Below the pieces are notes generated by a model, which was not told where the DNA came from, searched no databases, and saw nothing but the letters and a program-made list of their open reading frames with translations. Positions 46,334-56,385 of a DNA stretch of 58,025 bases are shown piece by piece. The position numbers were made by a program, and so were the translations under genes. Numbering within the stretch: position 1 is the stretch's first letter; the number at the start of each line of letters is the position of its first letter. Source of the stretch: Betaproteobacteria bacterium (GTDB lineage: Bacteria; Pseudomonadota; Gammaproteobacteria; Burkholderiales; Casimicrobiaceae); contig VBCY01000208.1 of NCBI GenBank assembly GCA_005882995.1, positions 1 through 58,025 of the forward strand, written 5' to 3'.

Positions 46334-47298
46334 TGGCTCGCGGACAAGGTCACATCGACGGGCTGGCCGGGGTTGAGGCGCGCAGCGACTTCGGCAGCCG
46401 GTTTTGCTTCGACGAGAAAAACAAGCTTGGCCCGGTTCTCCTTGGAATAGAGCACGGGGGGCGTAAATTCGGCGCGGTCGGCGACAAAACTGACCGTCGC
46501 ATTCTGCGCATTGCCACACGCATCGCACGCAAAGCGCACGCTTTCGCCCGGCCTGATCGAACCGAGAAGCGGCTCCGGTACGTAGAAGCGGACCTTGACA
46601 TTGGCTGGCGGCAGAAGGCTCACCACCACGCCGCCCGCAGGAACCCAGTCGCCGACGACAAAATACGTATCGCTGACGCGACCGGTCGTCGGCGCGGCAA
46701 CGGCGCGTTGCGACAATCTCCAATCCGCCTGCGCGAGCGCATCGCGCGCCGCGGCGGCGTCGGCCTGCGCGGCGCGAATCTCGTCAGGCCGACCGGGTAG
46801 TTTCGCCGACGCGACCGAGGCTTGAAGCTCCTGCACGTGCGCGGTGTCGTTGCGCAGCCGCGTGCGTGCATCATCGAGGGCCGCTTCGCTGATAAAACCC
46901 GACTTGGCGAGCGACTCCTGCCGCTTCAAATTGGCCGCCGACAGATCGCGAGCCGCCTGAGTCTGGCGCAGTTGCTCAGCCACAGTCTCGACTTCGACGG
47001 GTCGCTTGCCGGTTTGCAAGTTGGCGAGTCGCGCCTCGGCGGCCTGCAACTGCTTTTCCGCCTGACGGCGCGATGCCAGCTCATTCTCGCGCTCGAGCAC
47101 GAACAACGGAGCACCCTCGGCAACCTGCGTGCCTCGTTGCACCGCAAGCTGCTGAAGGGTTCCAGCGAACGGCGCTGCGACGCGAACGTATTCGCCTTCG
47201 ATATACCCTTGCAGCGGCCGGTCGCCGCTCTGACCACACGCCGTCACGAGCACGGCGAGCGGTAGAGCGGGAATGCGCCTCAGTATTTTATGGAACAA
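46330..47298 (-). CDS. HlyD/RND-type periplasmic adaptor (YbhG-like)
   Basis: 322 aa membrane-fusion protein: N-terminal lipobox LVTAC (lipid-anchored adaptor), two biotinyl-lipoyl half motifs (APFAGTLQQLAVQRGTQVAE and PTTGRVSDTYFVVGDWV), a coiled coil (QAEKQLQAAEARLANLQTG), and a beta-barrel C-terminal part. It connects the ABC pump to an outer-membrane channel. The start at 47298 overlaps the redoxin gene by 19 bases. Downstream gene is the ATPase, so this is a tripartite exporter operon. Confidence 0.88.
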   Translation of the reverse strand: MFHKILRRIPALPLAVLVTACGQSGDRPLQGYIEGEYVRVAAPFAGTLQQLAVQRGTQVAEGAPLFVLERENELASRRQAEKQLQAAEARLANLQTGKRPVEVETVAEQLRQTQAARDLSAANLKRQESLAKSGFISEAALDDARTRLRNDTAHVQELQASVASAKLPGRPDEIRAAQADAAAARDALAQADWRLSQRAVAAPTTGRVSDTYFVVGDWVPAGGVVVSLLPPANVKVRFYVPEPLLGSIRPGESVRFACDACGNAQNATVSFVADRAEFTPPVLYSKENRAKLVFLVEAKPAAEVAARLNPGQPVDVTLSASQ

Positions 47299-47876
47299 CC
47301 GTAGGGAACGGAGTTGGAAGTCGCAACCGGTTTGCCGTCGGTCGCCTGTGCGAGTGCTGCCTGCACGTAGTTCCGCGCATTTGGCGGATCGTCGGGTCTC
47401 GTCGACGGCCGATCATCGATCGCACCCGCGTAGATGATGGTGCCTTGAGGGTCGATGACGAACATGTGCGGCGTGGTCTTCGCTTGGTAGAGTCGGGCGG
47501 TCGTGCTGTCGTCGTCGACCAGAACCGCTTTTTGCGCGGCACCTTGGCTGTGCATCCATAGGTCAAGCTTGGATGGCTTCATGTACTCCCCACTCGACTT
47601 GTTCGAGGAGTCGATCGACAACCACACGACGTCGCGCTCGCCCCAGCGCTGCTGCAGGGCCTGCATGTTCCGGGTGTTGTAGTGATTGCGCACGAAAGGA
47701 CATTGCGGATTCGTCCACTCCAGCACTACGTAGCGTCCCTTGAAATCGGAGAGTTGGACGGCCTTGCCCTGAGTGTCTACAAGCTGGAAGTTCGGTGCAC
47801 TCTGGCCTGCCGTTGCGGCGACCACCGCCTGGGCTGCGCCAAGCGCCAGCGCGAAAGCGAAGCTACGAAAGATCAT
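47280..47876 (-). CDS. Periplasmic redoxin (AhpC/TSA-type thioredoxin fold)
   Basis: 198 aa with a signal peptide (FAFALALGAAQAVVAATAG) and a redoxin domain: LSDFKGRYVVLEWTNPQCPF, in which a single Cys replaces the usual CXXC, then a CysSIKY C-terminus (VPYGCSIKY). With only Cys 60-ish in the active position this resembles periplasmic thiol peroxidase-like redoxins rather than a disulfide oxidoreductase. Between the DsbD-like gene and the HlyD gene, overlapping the latter. Confidence 0.78.
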   Translation of the reverse strand: MIFRSFAFALALGAAQAVVAATAGQSAPNFQLVDTQGKAVQLSDFKGRYVVLEWTNPQCPFVRNHYNTRNMQALQQRWGERDVVWLSIDSSNKSSGEYMKPSKLDLWMHSQGAAQKAVLVDDDSTTARLYQAKTTPHMFVIDPQGTIIYAGAIDDRPSTRPDDPPNARNYVQAALAQATDGKPVATSNSVPYGCSIKY

Positions 47877-47920
47877 GATTCATCTCCACAGCGCGGGCGA
47901 ACGGTGCTCGGCTTTAAGTG

Positions 47921-50047
47921 CTAGAGCGTCGCCAGCGCATCGTTGATCGTACTCTGCTGCAGCACTTCAGGCAAAAGCAGAGGCTTGCGGCCCGGCCGAT
48001 AGAGCACGTAGGCCGGAACGCCATTCCTGCCGAGCGCCGCGAGCGCCTGCCCGATGGCGGGGTCGCGGCGCGTCCAATCGGCGCGCAGCAAAGCGACATT
48101 GCTGCGGGTGAAAGCATCGCGGGTTTCGCTCGAATTGAGAACGAGGCGCTTATTGACTTGACAGGTGACGCACCAGGCGGCGGTGAAATCGATGAACACC
48201 GGACGTCCTTGGGCAACCAGCGTTGACAGGCGCTCCGGCGCGTACGCTTGCCAGCCGCCGGAATCGATCGATGTGCTTTGCGAAGCTGCCGTTGGAGTCG
48301 ATGCCGCAACAACTGGCCAGACGACGGCCGCGGCGGCGGCCACCCCGGCCAGCGCTGCGACCGTCCACCCTCGCAGGGCACCGGCGCTTCGCGATTGCCA
48401 CGCCCACAATGCGAGCGCAATGAGCAGCAGCGACACGCCCAGCCGCAAAACCGCGTCGTTATCGAGCTGCGCACCGAGAACCCATGCAAGCCACAGCACC
48501 GTGCCATAGAGCGGGAATGCGAGCAACTGACGCAAGCGCTGCATCCACGGCCCCGGCCGCGGCAGGCGGGCTCGCCATTTCGGGAAGAATGCGAGCACAA
48601 GATAGGGCAACGCCATCCCGAGACCCAGTGAAGTAAACACCGCAAAGGTCACTTCCCGCGGCGCGGCGAGCGCGTAGCCCAGTGCGGCCCCCATGAAAGG
48701 CGCCGAGCATGGCGACGCGATCACGACAGCAAGCACACCCGACAGAGCATCGTTGAGGAACGGCTGCTTCGCATCCCACGTCGCGACCGACGAAGGAATC
48801 AGGCGGCCAAAGTCAAACACGCCGGACAGGTTCAATGCCATCACGAAAAAGAGGACCGCCAATGCTGCGATCACCGCCGGCGACTGCAGCTGAAAGCCCC
48901 AACCGAGCTGCGCTCCGGCGGCCCGAAGTGCAACGAGCGCGCCCGCAAGGAGCCAGAATGAAGCGATGACGCCGGCTGCGAATGCCAACCCGTGCAAGCG
49001 CATCGTCGCGCGTCCTCCGCCGTGCGTCGCGAAGCCAAGGACCTTGAGTGAAAGCACCGGGAAGACGCAAGGCATCAGGTTGAGGAGCGCGCCACCGATG
49101 AATGCGAAAGCCAACGCGACACCAAGCGATGATGCTGAGGTATCAGCGGGCAGCGCTAAAGGAACCGTGGCGATTGCGGGCGGCGCGGTCCCGGCGACGA
49201 TGCTTCCTCCGAGCGGCACGTCGAGCGTGGCTGCGCGCTGTCCGGCAAAGCCGCGGCTGCTGGTGATGACTCCGGCAACGCGCGCGAACTCGCCTACGCG
49301 TTGATTGGCAACCGCGAGAGTGAGCTTCCATGCGTCGCCGTCGCGCAGCAGCGTTTGTTTTGCGCTCGGCTCGATCAGGCCCGCCTTATACGGAAAGAAG
49401 TAGGCTTCGCCCGGATCGCTCGCTTCTTTTCTGGGAGTGAACGTGAGCACGAGCTCCTGCCCGACGCCGACGGCGCTGACAGCAAATCCTTGCAGCGCTT
49501 GCGGCAACGCGCCGCGCGCACTGGAGATTGGCGCCGCCCAGCGCGGATCGGCATCGGACACGCTGGCCACCGGCAGCGTCAGAGCGAGATCGGCGCCTTC
49601 GGGAATGCATATCTCCTTGCAGACCAGCCAATCGGCGCGCCCGGTGAGGGTCACCAATTTGCTATCGGCGAGGCCGCTGGCTGCAGTCACCTCCGTAAGC
49701 AGGAAGGCTTCGCCTTCATAGCCGAAATTCATCAGCGGTCCCACGGGCAGCGCCTGCGGCACAGGCCACTGTATCGGCCCAGCGCTTAGCCCCTGTGGCA
49801 GCTTCCATGCGAGCGTCGTCGGCAGTCCGGAGTCTCCGGGATTGCGCCAATACGTGTGCCAGCCGCGTTGCATCGCGAGGCGTAACGCGACCGTCAGCGG
49901 CTGACCGGGGACGAGCGCTGTGCGCTCAGACACGAGCTCGGCCTCGACATGCTCGGTGCGCACCGGGGCGGCACGAGCGGCGGCAACCGCCAGCGCCAAC
50001 AGGGTGGCGGCGACAAAGAGTCTGGTCAGATGGGCTGAGCGCAGCAT
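47921..50047 (-). CDS. DsbD/ScsB-like thiol:disulfide interchange protein
   Basis: 708 aa from ATG 50047. Signal peptide (LFVAATLLALAVAAARAA), N-terminal DsbD-type periplasmic domains (about 30-330, with WHTYWRNPGDSGLPTTLAWK), a core of about eight membrane helices beginning VALAFAFIGGALLNLMPCVF (the PCVFP motif) and a C-terminal thioredoxin domain with FTAAWCVTCQVNKRLVL. It carries electrons across the inner membrane to periplasmic thiols. First of five minus-strand genes ending in an ABC exporter, suggesting the exporter's cargo needs reduced cysteines (inference). Confidence 0.88.
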   Translation of the reverse strand: MLRSAHLTRLFVAATLLALAVAAARAAPVRTEHVEAELVSERTALVPGQPLTVALRLAMQRGWHTYWRNPGDSGLPTTLAWKLPQGLSAGPIQWPVPQALPVGPLMNFGYEGEAFLLTEVTAASGLADSKLVTLTGRADWLVCKEICIPEGADLALTLPVASVSDADPRWAAPISSARGALPQALQGFAVSAVGVGQELVLTFTPRKEASDPGEAYFFPYKAGLIEPSAKQTLLRDGDAWKLTLAVANQRVGEFARVAGVITSSRGFAGQRAATLDVPLGGSIVAGTAPPAIATVPLALPADTSASSLGVALAFAFIGGALLNLMPCVFPVLSLKVLGFATHGGGRATMRLHGLAFAAGVIASFWLLAGALVALRAAGAQLGWGFQLQSPAVIAALAVLFFVMALNLSGVFDFGRLIPSSVATWDAKQPFLNDALSGVLAVVIASPCSAPFMGAALGYALAAPREVTFAVFTSLGLGMALPYLVLAFFPKWRARLPRPGPWMQRLRQLLAFPLYGTVLWLAWVLGAQLDNDAVLRLGVSLLLIALALWAWQSRSAGALRGWTVAALAGVAAAAAVVWPVVAASTPTAASQSTSIDSGGWQAYAPERLSTLVAQGRPVFIDFTAAWCVTCQVNKRLVLNSSETRDAFTRSNVALLRADWTRRDPAIGQALAALGRNGVPAYVLYRPGRKPLLLPEVLQQSTINDALATL

Positions 50048-50243
50048 AGGGCGGAAGAACCTGCAGGTTCTCCTTGGGGTAGCGCCTAGCGGCGAGGTTC
50101 CCTGCGTACGGTAGAATTTTAGCAGTCCCGTCCTCTCATGCCGCATCGAGGGCCCGCTTAGCAGCGTCGAGACCGATCACCGGCCGACCAGTGGCTACAG
50201 ACGGTGGCTACACGGTACGCGGCCTGTTGTTCGACTCACCGAC

Positions 50244-50810
50244 ATGGAAGCATTCCTGGTATCGACCGTGGTCGTCGCCGTGGGCGAAATCGGCGACAAG
50301 ACCCAGCTGCTAGCGCTCGTGCTCGCGGCAAGGCTCAAGAAGCCTCTGCCGATCGTGCTCGGTATTCTGGTCGCGACGCTTTTCAACCACACGCTGGCAG
50401 GTCTGGCGGGCGCCTGGGTGCGAACGATGATCCCGGCGCCGTATCTTCGCTGGTTACTGGTCGCCTCGTTCTTCGCGGTCGCGCTGTGGGCGCTCAAGCC
50501 CGACAGCATGGATTCCGAGCCGACGCCGCAATCGCGGTGGGGTGCATTCATGGTGACCGCAGTTGCCTTTTTTCTCGCCGAGATCGGAGACAAGACACAG
50601 ATCGCGACAGTGGTTTTGGCGGCGCGCTTCGCGAACCTCGTCGCGGTCGTCGCAGGCACGACCTTAGGCATGCTGATCGCAGACGTACCCGTTGTACTGC
50701 TCGGCAATGCGGCGGCGGCACGCATCCCGATGCGGCTCGTCCGCTATGCCGCGGCGGGATTGTTCGCGCTGCTTGGCGTAGCTGCGTGGCTCGCCCCGGT
50801 CTCACTGTGA
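50244..50810 (+). CDS. GDT1/TMEM165-family cation transporter
   Basis: 188 aa, six hydrophobic segments in two repeats, each with the signature E-x-G-D-K-T: AVGEIGDKTQLLALVLAAR and LAEIGDKTQIATVVLAARF. Bacterial members (such as MneA) export manganese; other members move calcium or protons. The 94-base upstream region shows no yybP-ykoY Mn riboswitch. leuS follows at 35 bases. Confidence 0.88.
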   Translation: MEAFLVSTVVVAVGEIGDKTQLLALVLAARLKKPLPIVLGILVATLFNHTLAGLAGAWVRTMIPAPYLRWLLVASFFAVALWALKPDSMDSEPTPQSRWGAFMVTAVAFFLAEIGDKTQIATVVLAARFANLVAVVAGTTLGMLIADVPVVLLGNAAAARIPMRLVRYAAAGLFALLGVAAWLAPVSL

Positions 50811-50820
50811 GCCGTATCGG

Positions 50821-50826
50821 TATAAT
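50821..50826 (+). promoter_or_regulatory. -10 box for leuS
   Basis: TATAAT, with transcription expected about 12 bases before the GTG at 50845. No clear -35. Confidence 0.45.
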
Positions 50827-50844
50827 CGCCCCGGAGAAAGATGA

Positions 50845-53520
50845 GTGCCCATGCAGCCGTATCGTCCCGCTGAAATCGAGGCCGCCGCGCAGGCGCACTG
50901 GGCCTCCCGCGCCGCATTCCAGGCGTCCGAGACTTCGTCTGCGCCGAAGTTCTTTTGCGTGTCGATGCTGCCCTATCCTTCGGGCAAGCTGCACATGGGG
51001 CACGTACGCAATTACACCATCAACGACATGATGTACCGGTTCCTGCGCATGAACGGGTACAACGTGCTGATGCCCATGGGGTGGGATGCGTTTGGCCTGC
51101 CGGCGGAAAATGCGGCGATAAGAAACGGCGTGCCGCCCGCGCAGTGGACGTACGACAACATCGCCTACATGAAACGCCAATGCCAGCCGATGGGGTGGGC
51201 CATCGACTGGTCGCGCGAATTCGCGACCTGCTCCCCCGAATATTACCGGTGGAACCAGTGGTTCTTTCTCAAGATGCTGGAAGCCGGCATTGCCTATCGC
51301 AAGAGCGGCGTGGTGAATTGGGACCCGGTCGACCAGACCGTGCTCGCCAACGAGCAGGTGATCGACGGCAAGGGCTGGCGTTCGGGTGCGCCGGTGGAGA
51401 AGCGCGAAATCCCGATGTACTACCTCGCCATCACGCGCTACGCCGAAGAGCTCTTGTCGTACCTCGACCGCATGCCCGGGTGGCCCGATCCGGTGAAGAC
51501 CATGCAGGCCAACTGGATCGGCAAAAGCGAGGGCGTGCGCTTCGCGTTCACTCACGACATCGTGGGAGACGACGGCACGCCGATCGGTGATGGCCGCCTC
51601 TACGTTTTCACCACGCGCGCCGACACCATCATGGGCGTCACCTTCTGCGCGGTCGCTGCCGAGCATCCGCTCGCCGCGCACGCGGCGCAGTCGGACGCGA
51701 AGGTCGCGGCGTTCATCGAAGAGTGCAAGCGCGGCACCGTGATCGAGGCCGACCTCGCGACGATGGAAAAGAAGGGCGTGCCGACAGGCCTTTACGTCAC
51801 CCATCCCCTCACCCGTGAAAAGATCGCGGTGTGGGTCGCCAATTACGTGATGATGAGCTACGGCGAGGGAGCGCTCATGGGCGTGCCCGGCCACGACGAG
51901 CGCGACCTCGAATTTGCCAGAAAATACGAGTTGCCCGTGAAGCAGGTCATCGCGGTCGATGGCGAGAACTTCTCGTCCAATACGTGGCAGCCGTGGTACG
52001 CGGATGAATCTCGCGGCTACTGCGTCAACTCAGGCAAGTACGACGGGCTCGGACATCAAGCCGCGGTCGATGCAATCGCCGCCGATTTGAAGGCAAAGGG
52101 CCTCGGCGACAAGAAGGTTATCTACCGTCTGCGCGACTGGGGCATCTCGCGTCAGCGCTACTGGGGAACGCCGATCCCCATCGTCCATTGCGCCGCATGC
52201 GGGCCCGTGCCGGTACCCGAGTCCGATCTACCGGTCATTCTGCCCGAAGACTGTGTTCCGGACGGAAGCGGCAACCCGCTCGCCAAACGCGCCGATTTCG
52301 TCGACTGCACATGCCCGAAATGCGGAGGAGAGGGCAAGCGCGAGACGGACACCATGGACACCTTCGTCGATTCGTCCTGGTACTACATGCGCTACGCATG
52401 TCCCGGCGCGCCTGCGATGATCGACGAGCGCAACGAATACTGGAACCCGGTGGACCAGTATATCGGCGGCATCAGTCACGCGATCCTGCACCTGTTGTAC
52501 GCGCGCTTCTGGACCAAGGTGATGCGCGACATGGGACTGGTGAGCTTCGATGAGCCGTTTACGCGTCTGCTCACGCAGGGCATGGTGCTCAATCACATTT
52601 ACTTTCGCCGCAATGAGCGAGGCAGCATCGACTATGTGGCGCCCGAAGAGGTTGAAGTCATGCACGACGAAACCGGTCGCGTCATCGGCGCGCGGAGGAA
52701 GTCCGACGACGCTCCGGTAGAGTACGGTGGCGTGGGCACGATGTCGAAATCCAAGCTGAACGGGGTCGATCCCCAGGGCATCATCGACAGGTACGGCGCC
52801 GATGCGGCGCGCCTGTTCGTCATGTTCGGCAGTCCCCCGGAGGACACCATCGAGTGGTCTGACGCGGGCGTCGAAGGCATGTACCGGTTCCTGAAGCGGC
52901 TCTGGACCTATTCTCAGCAGCGTGCCGATGGTCTCGCGCGAAGCGCAGCGACGATCGAGTGGCAGAAGGCGCCCGCAGAATTGCGCGCCACTCGCCGCGA
53001 GCTCTATCTTCAGCTCAAGCAGGCCGACTATGATTACCGACGGCTGAAATACAATACCGTGGTCTCGGCAGCGATGAAAATGCTCAATGCCCTCGAAGCA
53101 GCGCCGTTCGACGGCGCGCTGGCGAGCACTGAGCTCGCGCGCGAAGGCCTCTCGCTCCTGCTGCGAGTGCTCAATCCAGTGGCACCGCACCTCACCCATG
53201 CGCTCTGGGAGCAACTAGGTTTTGCATCTTGCTTCGGCGACATCGTCGACGTCGCGTGGCCGCAGGTCGATGCTTCTGCGCTCGAGCAGGAGCAAATCGA
53301 ACTGGTGCTGCAGATCAACGGCAAGCTGCGGGGGAAACTGACCGTGGCTGCAAGCGCAGACCGAGCCGCGATCGAGGCTGCGGCGATCGCTTCCATGCCC
53401 GTCCAGCGCGCGATGGCGGAGAGCAATGGGGACGGCGGCCAGGCAACGCTGACCGCTGCGCGGGTGATCGTCGTTCCCAATCGGCTGGTCAACGTCGTGC
53501 TGGCTCCCAAGCTCGCATGA
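50845..53520 (+). CDS. leuS: LeuS, leucyl-tRNA synthetase
   Basis: 891 aa class I synthetase. HIGH motif region [22 protein letters not shown]1 editing domain (about 220-420), KMSKS as [15 protein letters not shown], a CysXXCys zinc site ([11 protein letters not shown]), and the C-terminal anticodon-binding helices. The start is GTG 50845 (8 bases after GGAG); an ATG at 50851 is an alternative two codons later. Heads the conserved order leuS-X-lptE-holA. Confidence 0.97.
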   Translation: MPMQPYRPAEIEAAAQAHWASRAAFQASETSSAPKFFCVSMLPYPSGKLHMGHVRNYTINDMMYRFLRMNGYNVLMPMGWDAFGLPAENAAIRNGVPPAQWTYDNIAYMKRQCQPMGWAIDWSREFATCSPEYYRWNQWFFLKMLEAGIAYRKSGVVNWDPVDQTVLANEQVIDGKGWRSGAPVEKREIPMYYLAITRYAEELLSYLDRMPGWPDPVKTMQANWIGKSEGVRFAFTHDIVGDDGTPIGDGRLYVFTTRADTIMGVTFCAVAAEHPLAAHAAQSDAKVAAFIEECKRGTVIEADLATMEKKGVPTGLYVTHPLTREKIAVWVANYVMMSYGEGALMGVPGHDERDLEFARKYELPVKQVIAVDGENFSSNTWQPWYADESRGYCVNSGKYDGLGHQAAVDAIAADLKAKGLGDKKVIYRLRDWGISRQRYWGTPIPIVHCAACGPVPVPESDLPVILPEDCVPDGSGNPLAKRADFVDCTCPKCGGEGKRETDTMDTFVDSSWYYMRYACPGAPAMIDERNEYWNPVDQYIGGISHAILHLLYARFWTKVMRDMGLVSFDEPFTRLLTQGMVLNHIYFRRNERGSIDYVAPEEVEVMHDETGRVIGARRKSDDAPVEYGGVGTMSKSKLNGVDPQGIIDRYGADAARLFVMFGSPPEDTIEWSDAGVEGMYRFLKRLWTYSQQRADGLARSAATIEWQKAPAELRATRRELYLQLKQADYDYRRLKYNTVVSAAMKMLNALEAAPFDGALASTELAREGLSLLLRVLNPVAPHLTHALWEQLGFASCFGDIVDVAWPQVDASALEQEQIELVLQINGKLRGKLTVAASADRAAIEAAAIASMPVQRAMAESNGDGGQATLTAARVIVVPNRLVNVVLAPKLA

Positions 53521-54252
53521 AGTCGATTTTTTCAGAGCGTCGTCCTCGACCTGAGTCTCATCCGCTCGATGCGACGACGGTTTGGAAGGAATACCAAAAA
53601 GCCAAGGAATACCAGGCGGCCAAAGCTGGCAGCGCTCGTCGAAAAATGTGGATGATCGGCGTCGCGCTCTCAGCGCTCGCCATCGTGGTGGCGATCATCG
53701 TTTTCGCCCCGTTACGCCCGCAACAACAGACGATACCCTCGGACGCCAAAGCGAGGAGCGAATGGGTCGGGGCGCAAGGCGCCAAGTTGAGCGAAGAAGA
53801 AAAGAGAGCGCTCTCGCGCTTTCTGGCGCGGGTACAGGCGCAGGAGAGCGCCGGCGGTGCGGTGCCGCGGATCACGCTCGCCGCAGCGCTCGAACGGCAG
53901 CGGGCTTACGATTTCGAAGTGGCCGAAGCGCAAAAGCGGATCCAGGATGGGCTCGGGCGACAAGCGCACAGTGGACGGCATGGGATTGCGCGTCGAGTTT
54001 CGCGATTCCGCAGGGAAATATGTCGCGGCCATACCGACGCTGGAGCTCAAGGGTCCGCTGCTTAGCGGCGGAACGGGGCGGAGCGTTCAAATGCTGCCGC
54101 TCGACGCGAGATATCATCAATACATTATCGACGGAGGCGCTGTGCAGATCAGCGCCTACCCAACGCAAGTTTCCTTCGCGAACGGCGAAGTCGTCGATGC
54201 CGAAAAGGAACTCAAACAGCTCGAATCGCTGGCGCGGGTCCGGATCGAGTAG
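53517..54252 (+). pseudogene. Membrane-anchored hypothetical protein, single-base frameshift
   Basis: Overlaps the leuS stop (ATGA). N-terminal part: basic region, one membrane helix (MWMIGVALSALAIVVAIIVF), then SEEEKRALSRFLARVQAQES and VAEAQKRIQDGLG. In the reference frame this fails near 53957, but a GGG run at 53955-53957 minus one G joins it to GDKRTVDGMGLRVEFRDSAG, AAIPTLELKGPLLSGG and GAVQISAYPTQVSFANGE in one smooth frame of about 244 residues ending at 54252. Family unknown. Such a gene between leuS and lptE is expected in betaproteobacteria, so the slip is probably a sequencing error. Confidence 0.75.
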
Positions 54253-54253
54253 C

Positions 54254-54787
54254 ATGAAGGATAGCCTCCGCCGGTTGGTTGGTGCTCGTCGGACTCGCAG
54301 CGCGCGGCTCCTCGCGGCTGCACTCGTTGCGGTGCTCGCCTCGTGCGGATTCCATCTGCGCGGAGAAGCGAGCTACAGCTTTGAATCGCTCTATCTCAAC
54401 TCGCCGTCCGCTGCGCCGATCACGCCGGAGCTCAAGCGCGCCCTCGAAGGCGCCAGCTCAGCGCAAGTCGTCGCAGCCTCCGACAAGGCGCAAGTTGTCC
54501 TGGATTTGAACAGCGTCGAGGACAACAAGCAGATTCTGTCCCTGACCGGCGGTGGCAAGGTTTTCGAATACCTGCTCACCAAGCGCATCCTGTTCCGGGT
54601 TCACGACAACGAAGGCAACGACTGGTTACCGACTTCGGAGATCATCGTCCGTCGCACCTACACCTACAGTGACACGGAAGTGCTGGCGAAAACCTACGAG
54701 GAGCAGCGCTTGTGGCGCGAGATGCAGACCGACGCCGTGCAGCAACTGGTGCGGCGGCTGCAGACGGCCAAAAGGCCGGTTGCCTGA
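54254..54787 (+). CDS. lptE: LptE, LPS-assembly lipoprotein
   Basis: Outer-membrane lipoprotein that plugs LptD. 177 aa from ATG 54254. Lipobox in LVAVLASCGFHLRGEASYSF, the diagnostic CGFHLRG start, with SLYLNSPSAAPITPELKRAL and a C-terminal MQTDAVQQLVRRLQTA helix. Overlaps nothing; holA starts 10 bases after. LptD is not in the window; lptA-C-B are at 5.2-7.3 kb. Confidence 0.92.
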   Translation: MKDSLRRLVGARRTRSARLLAAALVAVLASCGFHLRGEASYSFESLYLNSPSAAPITPELKRALEGASSAQVVAASDKAQVVLDLNSVEDNKQILSLTGGGKVFEYLLTKRILFRVHDNEGNDWLPTSEIIVRRTYTYSDTEVLAKTYEEQRLWREMQTDAVQQLVRRLQTAKRPVA

Positions 54788-54797
54788 AGCGAGGCGC

Positions 54798-55820
54798 ATG
54801 CAGCTTCGTCTCAATCAACTCGCGGCACATCTCGCCAAAGGCATTGCTCCGCTTTACGTAGTGCACGGCGACGAGCCGCTGCTGGTCATCGAAGGCGCGG
54901 ATCGTATACGCAACGCAGCGCGCGCTGCCGGATACGACGAGCGCGAAGTGCTCGTCGCCGAGCCGGGCTTCAAGTGGGAGGCGCTTACGGCAGCGGGCCG
55001 CAACCTTAGCCTCTTTGGAAGTCGCAAGCTCATCGATTTGCGCATCCCGTCGGGAAAGCCCGGTGTCGAAGGCGCGCGGGCACTCGAGGCCTGCGCTCAT
55101 AACCCCGGGGCCGATGCAGTCACGCTGATCACGTTGCCGCGCGTTGACCGCGCGGCGCAGGCGAGCGCCTGGTTCACCGCCCTCGAGGAAGCCGCCGTGG
55201 TCGTCGCGGTTCAGCCGGTGGAGCGCTCGCAGCTCCCGCAGTGGATCGCAGAGCGTCTCAGGCAAAACGGCCAGCGGGCATCGCAGGACACGCTGCGCCT
55301 TATCGCCGATACGACCGAAGGGAACCTGCTGGCCGCGCAGCAGGAGATCGACAAGCTCTCGCTGTTGCTGCCGGAAGGTGAGCTGGATCCCGATGCGGTG
55401 GAGCAGGCTGTAGCCGACGTCGCCCGCTTCGACGTTTTTCAACTCTCGGAGGCGTGGCTCGCCGGCGATGCCTCCCGTGCGTTGCGCATCCTCGGCGCGC
55501 TGCAGGCAGTCGATGAAGGCGTACCGCTTTTGCTCTGGCAGCTCGGCGAAGACTTGCATGCCATCGCCGCGGTGCTGGCCGCAGCGTCGGAGGGAACTCC
55601 GCTTCCGGTGGCAGTGCGTGCGGTGCGCGCCTGGGGCAAGCGCCAGGCGGCACTCGAGCGTGCAGTGCGGCGCGTCAAAGGCGCCGCTCTCCCGCGCCTT
55701 CTGCTTCAGCTCGCCAGGCTCGATGCGCTTGCCAAAGGCATCGGTCGCGGCAATGTGTGGGACGAGCTCAGGTCGCTCACGCTCGAGCTGTGCCAGGGTG
55801 CCGTGACGGAGCACGCGTAG
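54798..55820 (+). CDS. holA: HolA, DNA polymerase III delta subunit
   Basis: Wrench of the clamp loader, opening the beta ring. 340 aa from ATG 54798. MQLRLNQLAAHLAKGIAPLY, PLYVVHGDEPLLVIEGADRI (domain I), the LIADTTEGNLLAAQQEIDKL domain II region, and C-terminal LQLARLDALAKGIGRGNVW. Consistent with the HolA family in length and order. proA, nadD and related genes that usually follow in many proteobacteria are not seen; a universal stress gene follows. Confidence 0.93.
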   Translation: MQLRLNQLAAHLAKGIAPLYVVHGDEPLLVIEGADRIRNAARAAGYDEREVLVAEPGFKWEALTAAGRNLSLFGSRKLIDLRIPSGKPGVEGARALEACAHNPGADAVTLITLPRVDRAAQASAWFTALEEAAVVVAVQPVERSQLPQWIAERLRQNGQRASQDTLRLIADTTEGNLLAAQQEIDKLSLLLPEGELDPDAVEQAVADVARFDVFQLSEAWLAGDASRALRILGALQAVDEGVPLLLWQLGEDLHAIAAVLAAASEGTPLPVAVRAVRAWGKRQAALERAVRRVKGAALPRLLLQLARLDALAKGIGRGNVWDELRSLTLELCQGAVTEHA

Positions 55821-55902
55821 CGCTTTCGCGTGCCTTCGCAAGGGGCTACTATCCGCGCCATCTGGAAACCTCCCGCACCTTAAGCATCCTTAGGAGGCTG
55901 AC

Positions 55903-56352
55903 ATGTACCGCAAGATCCTCGTTGCCTACAACGGCTCGCCCGAGTCACGATCGGCACTGGACGAGCTGGTGCGGCTTGCACCGGCCCCATCAGCGGAAGT
56001 GCATCTCGCCGGTGTGGTGCACTATCCATCGGCCTACTTGCTCGCCGGCGAGTACGTTCCGGAAGTGGCCCTCACCGACGAGCGCGAGCACATGGAGAGC
56101 GACATCAAAGATGCCCACGCGCTGCTCGCCGGCAAGGGCATCAACGTGATCGATCACCTCGTCGTGGGTGAGCCGGCTGATGTTCTGACCAAGCTGACCA
56201 ACGAGCTCGGAATCGAGCTGCTGATTCTCGGCCACCCGAGAAGCAAGTCGTTCGCGTTGCGATGGTGGCGTGGCTCTGTCGATGCAGTCCTGATCGAGCG
56301 TGTCCGCTGCAGTATTCTGGTCGCTGCTGAGGCCTCACGCGGTCAGCTGTAG
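55903..56352 (+). CDS. Universal stress protein, UspA family
   Basis: 149 aa, one Usp domain. Starts MYRKILVAYNGSPESRSALD; GEPADVLTKLTNELGIELLI and LILGHPRSKSFALRW follow. In ATP-binding Usp proteins the motif is G-2x-G-9x-G(S/T); here RGSV gives the final G-S but the second Gly is not clear, so nucleotide binding is uncertain. AGGAGG precedes the ATG. Single gene after holA. Confidence 0.88.
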   Translation: MYRKILVAYNGSPESRSALDELVRLAPAPSAEVHLAGVVHYPSAYLLAGEYVPEVALTDEREHMESDIKDAHALLAGKGINVIDHLVVGEPADVLTKLTNELGIELLILGHPRSKSFALRWWRGSVDAVLIERVRCSILVAAEASRGQL

Positions 56353-56385
56353 GAGACCGTCGCGGTCGTAGACGGGAGCAAAAGC

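Noticed and set aside
50150-50243. Possible yybP-ykoY manganese riboswitch upstream of the GDT1-like gene
   Set aside because: The conserved loop sequences of that riboswitch are not present and the leader is only about 94 bases.
50548-51894. 448-codon frame opposite leuS and the GDT1-like gene
   Set aside because: Antisense shadow of high-GC coding; leuS on the other strand is unambiguous.
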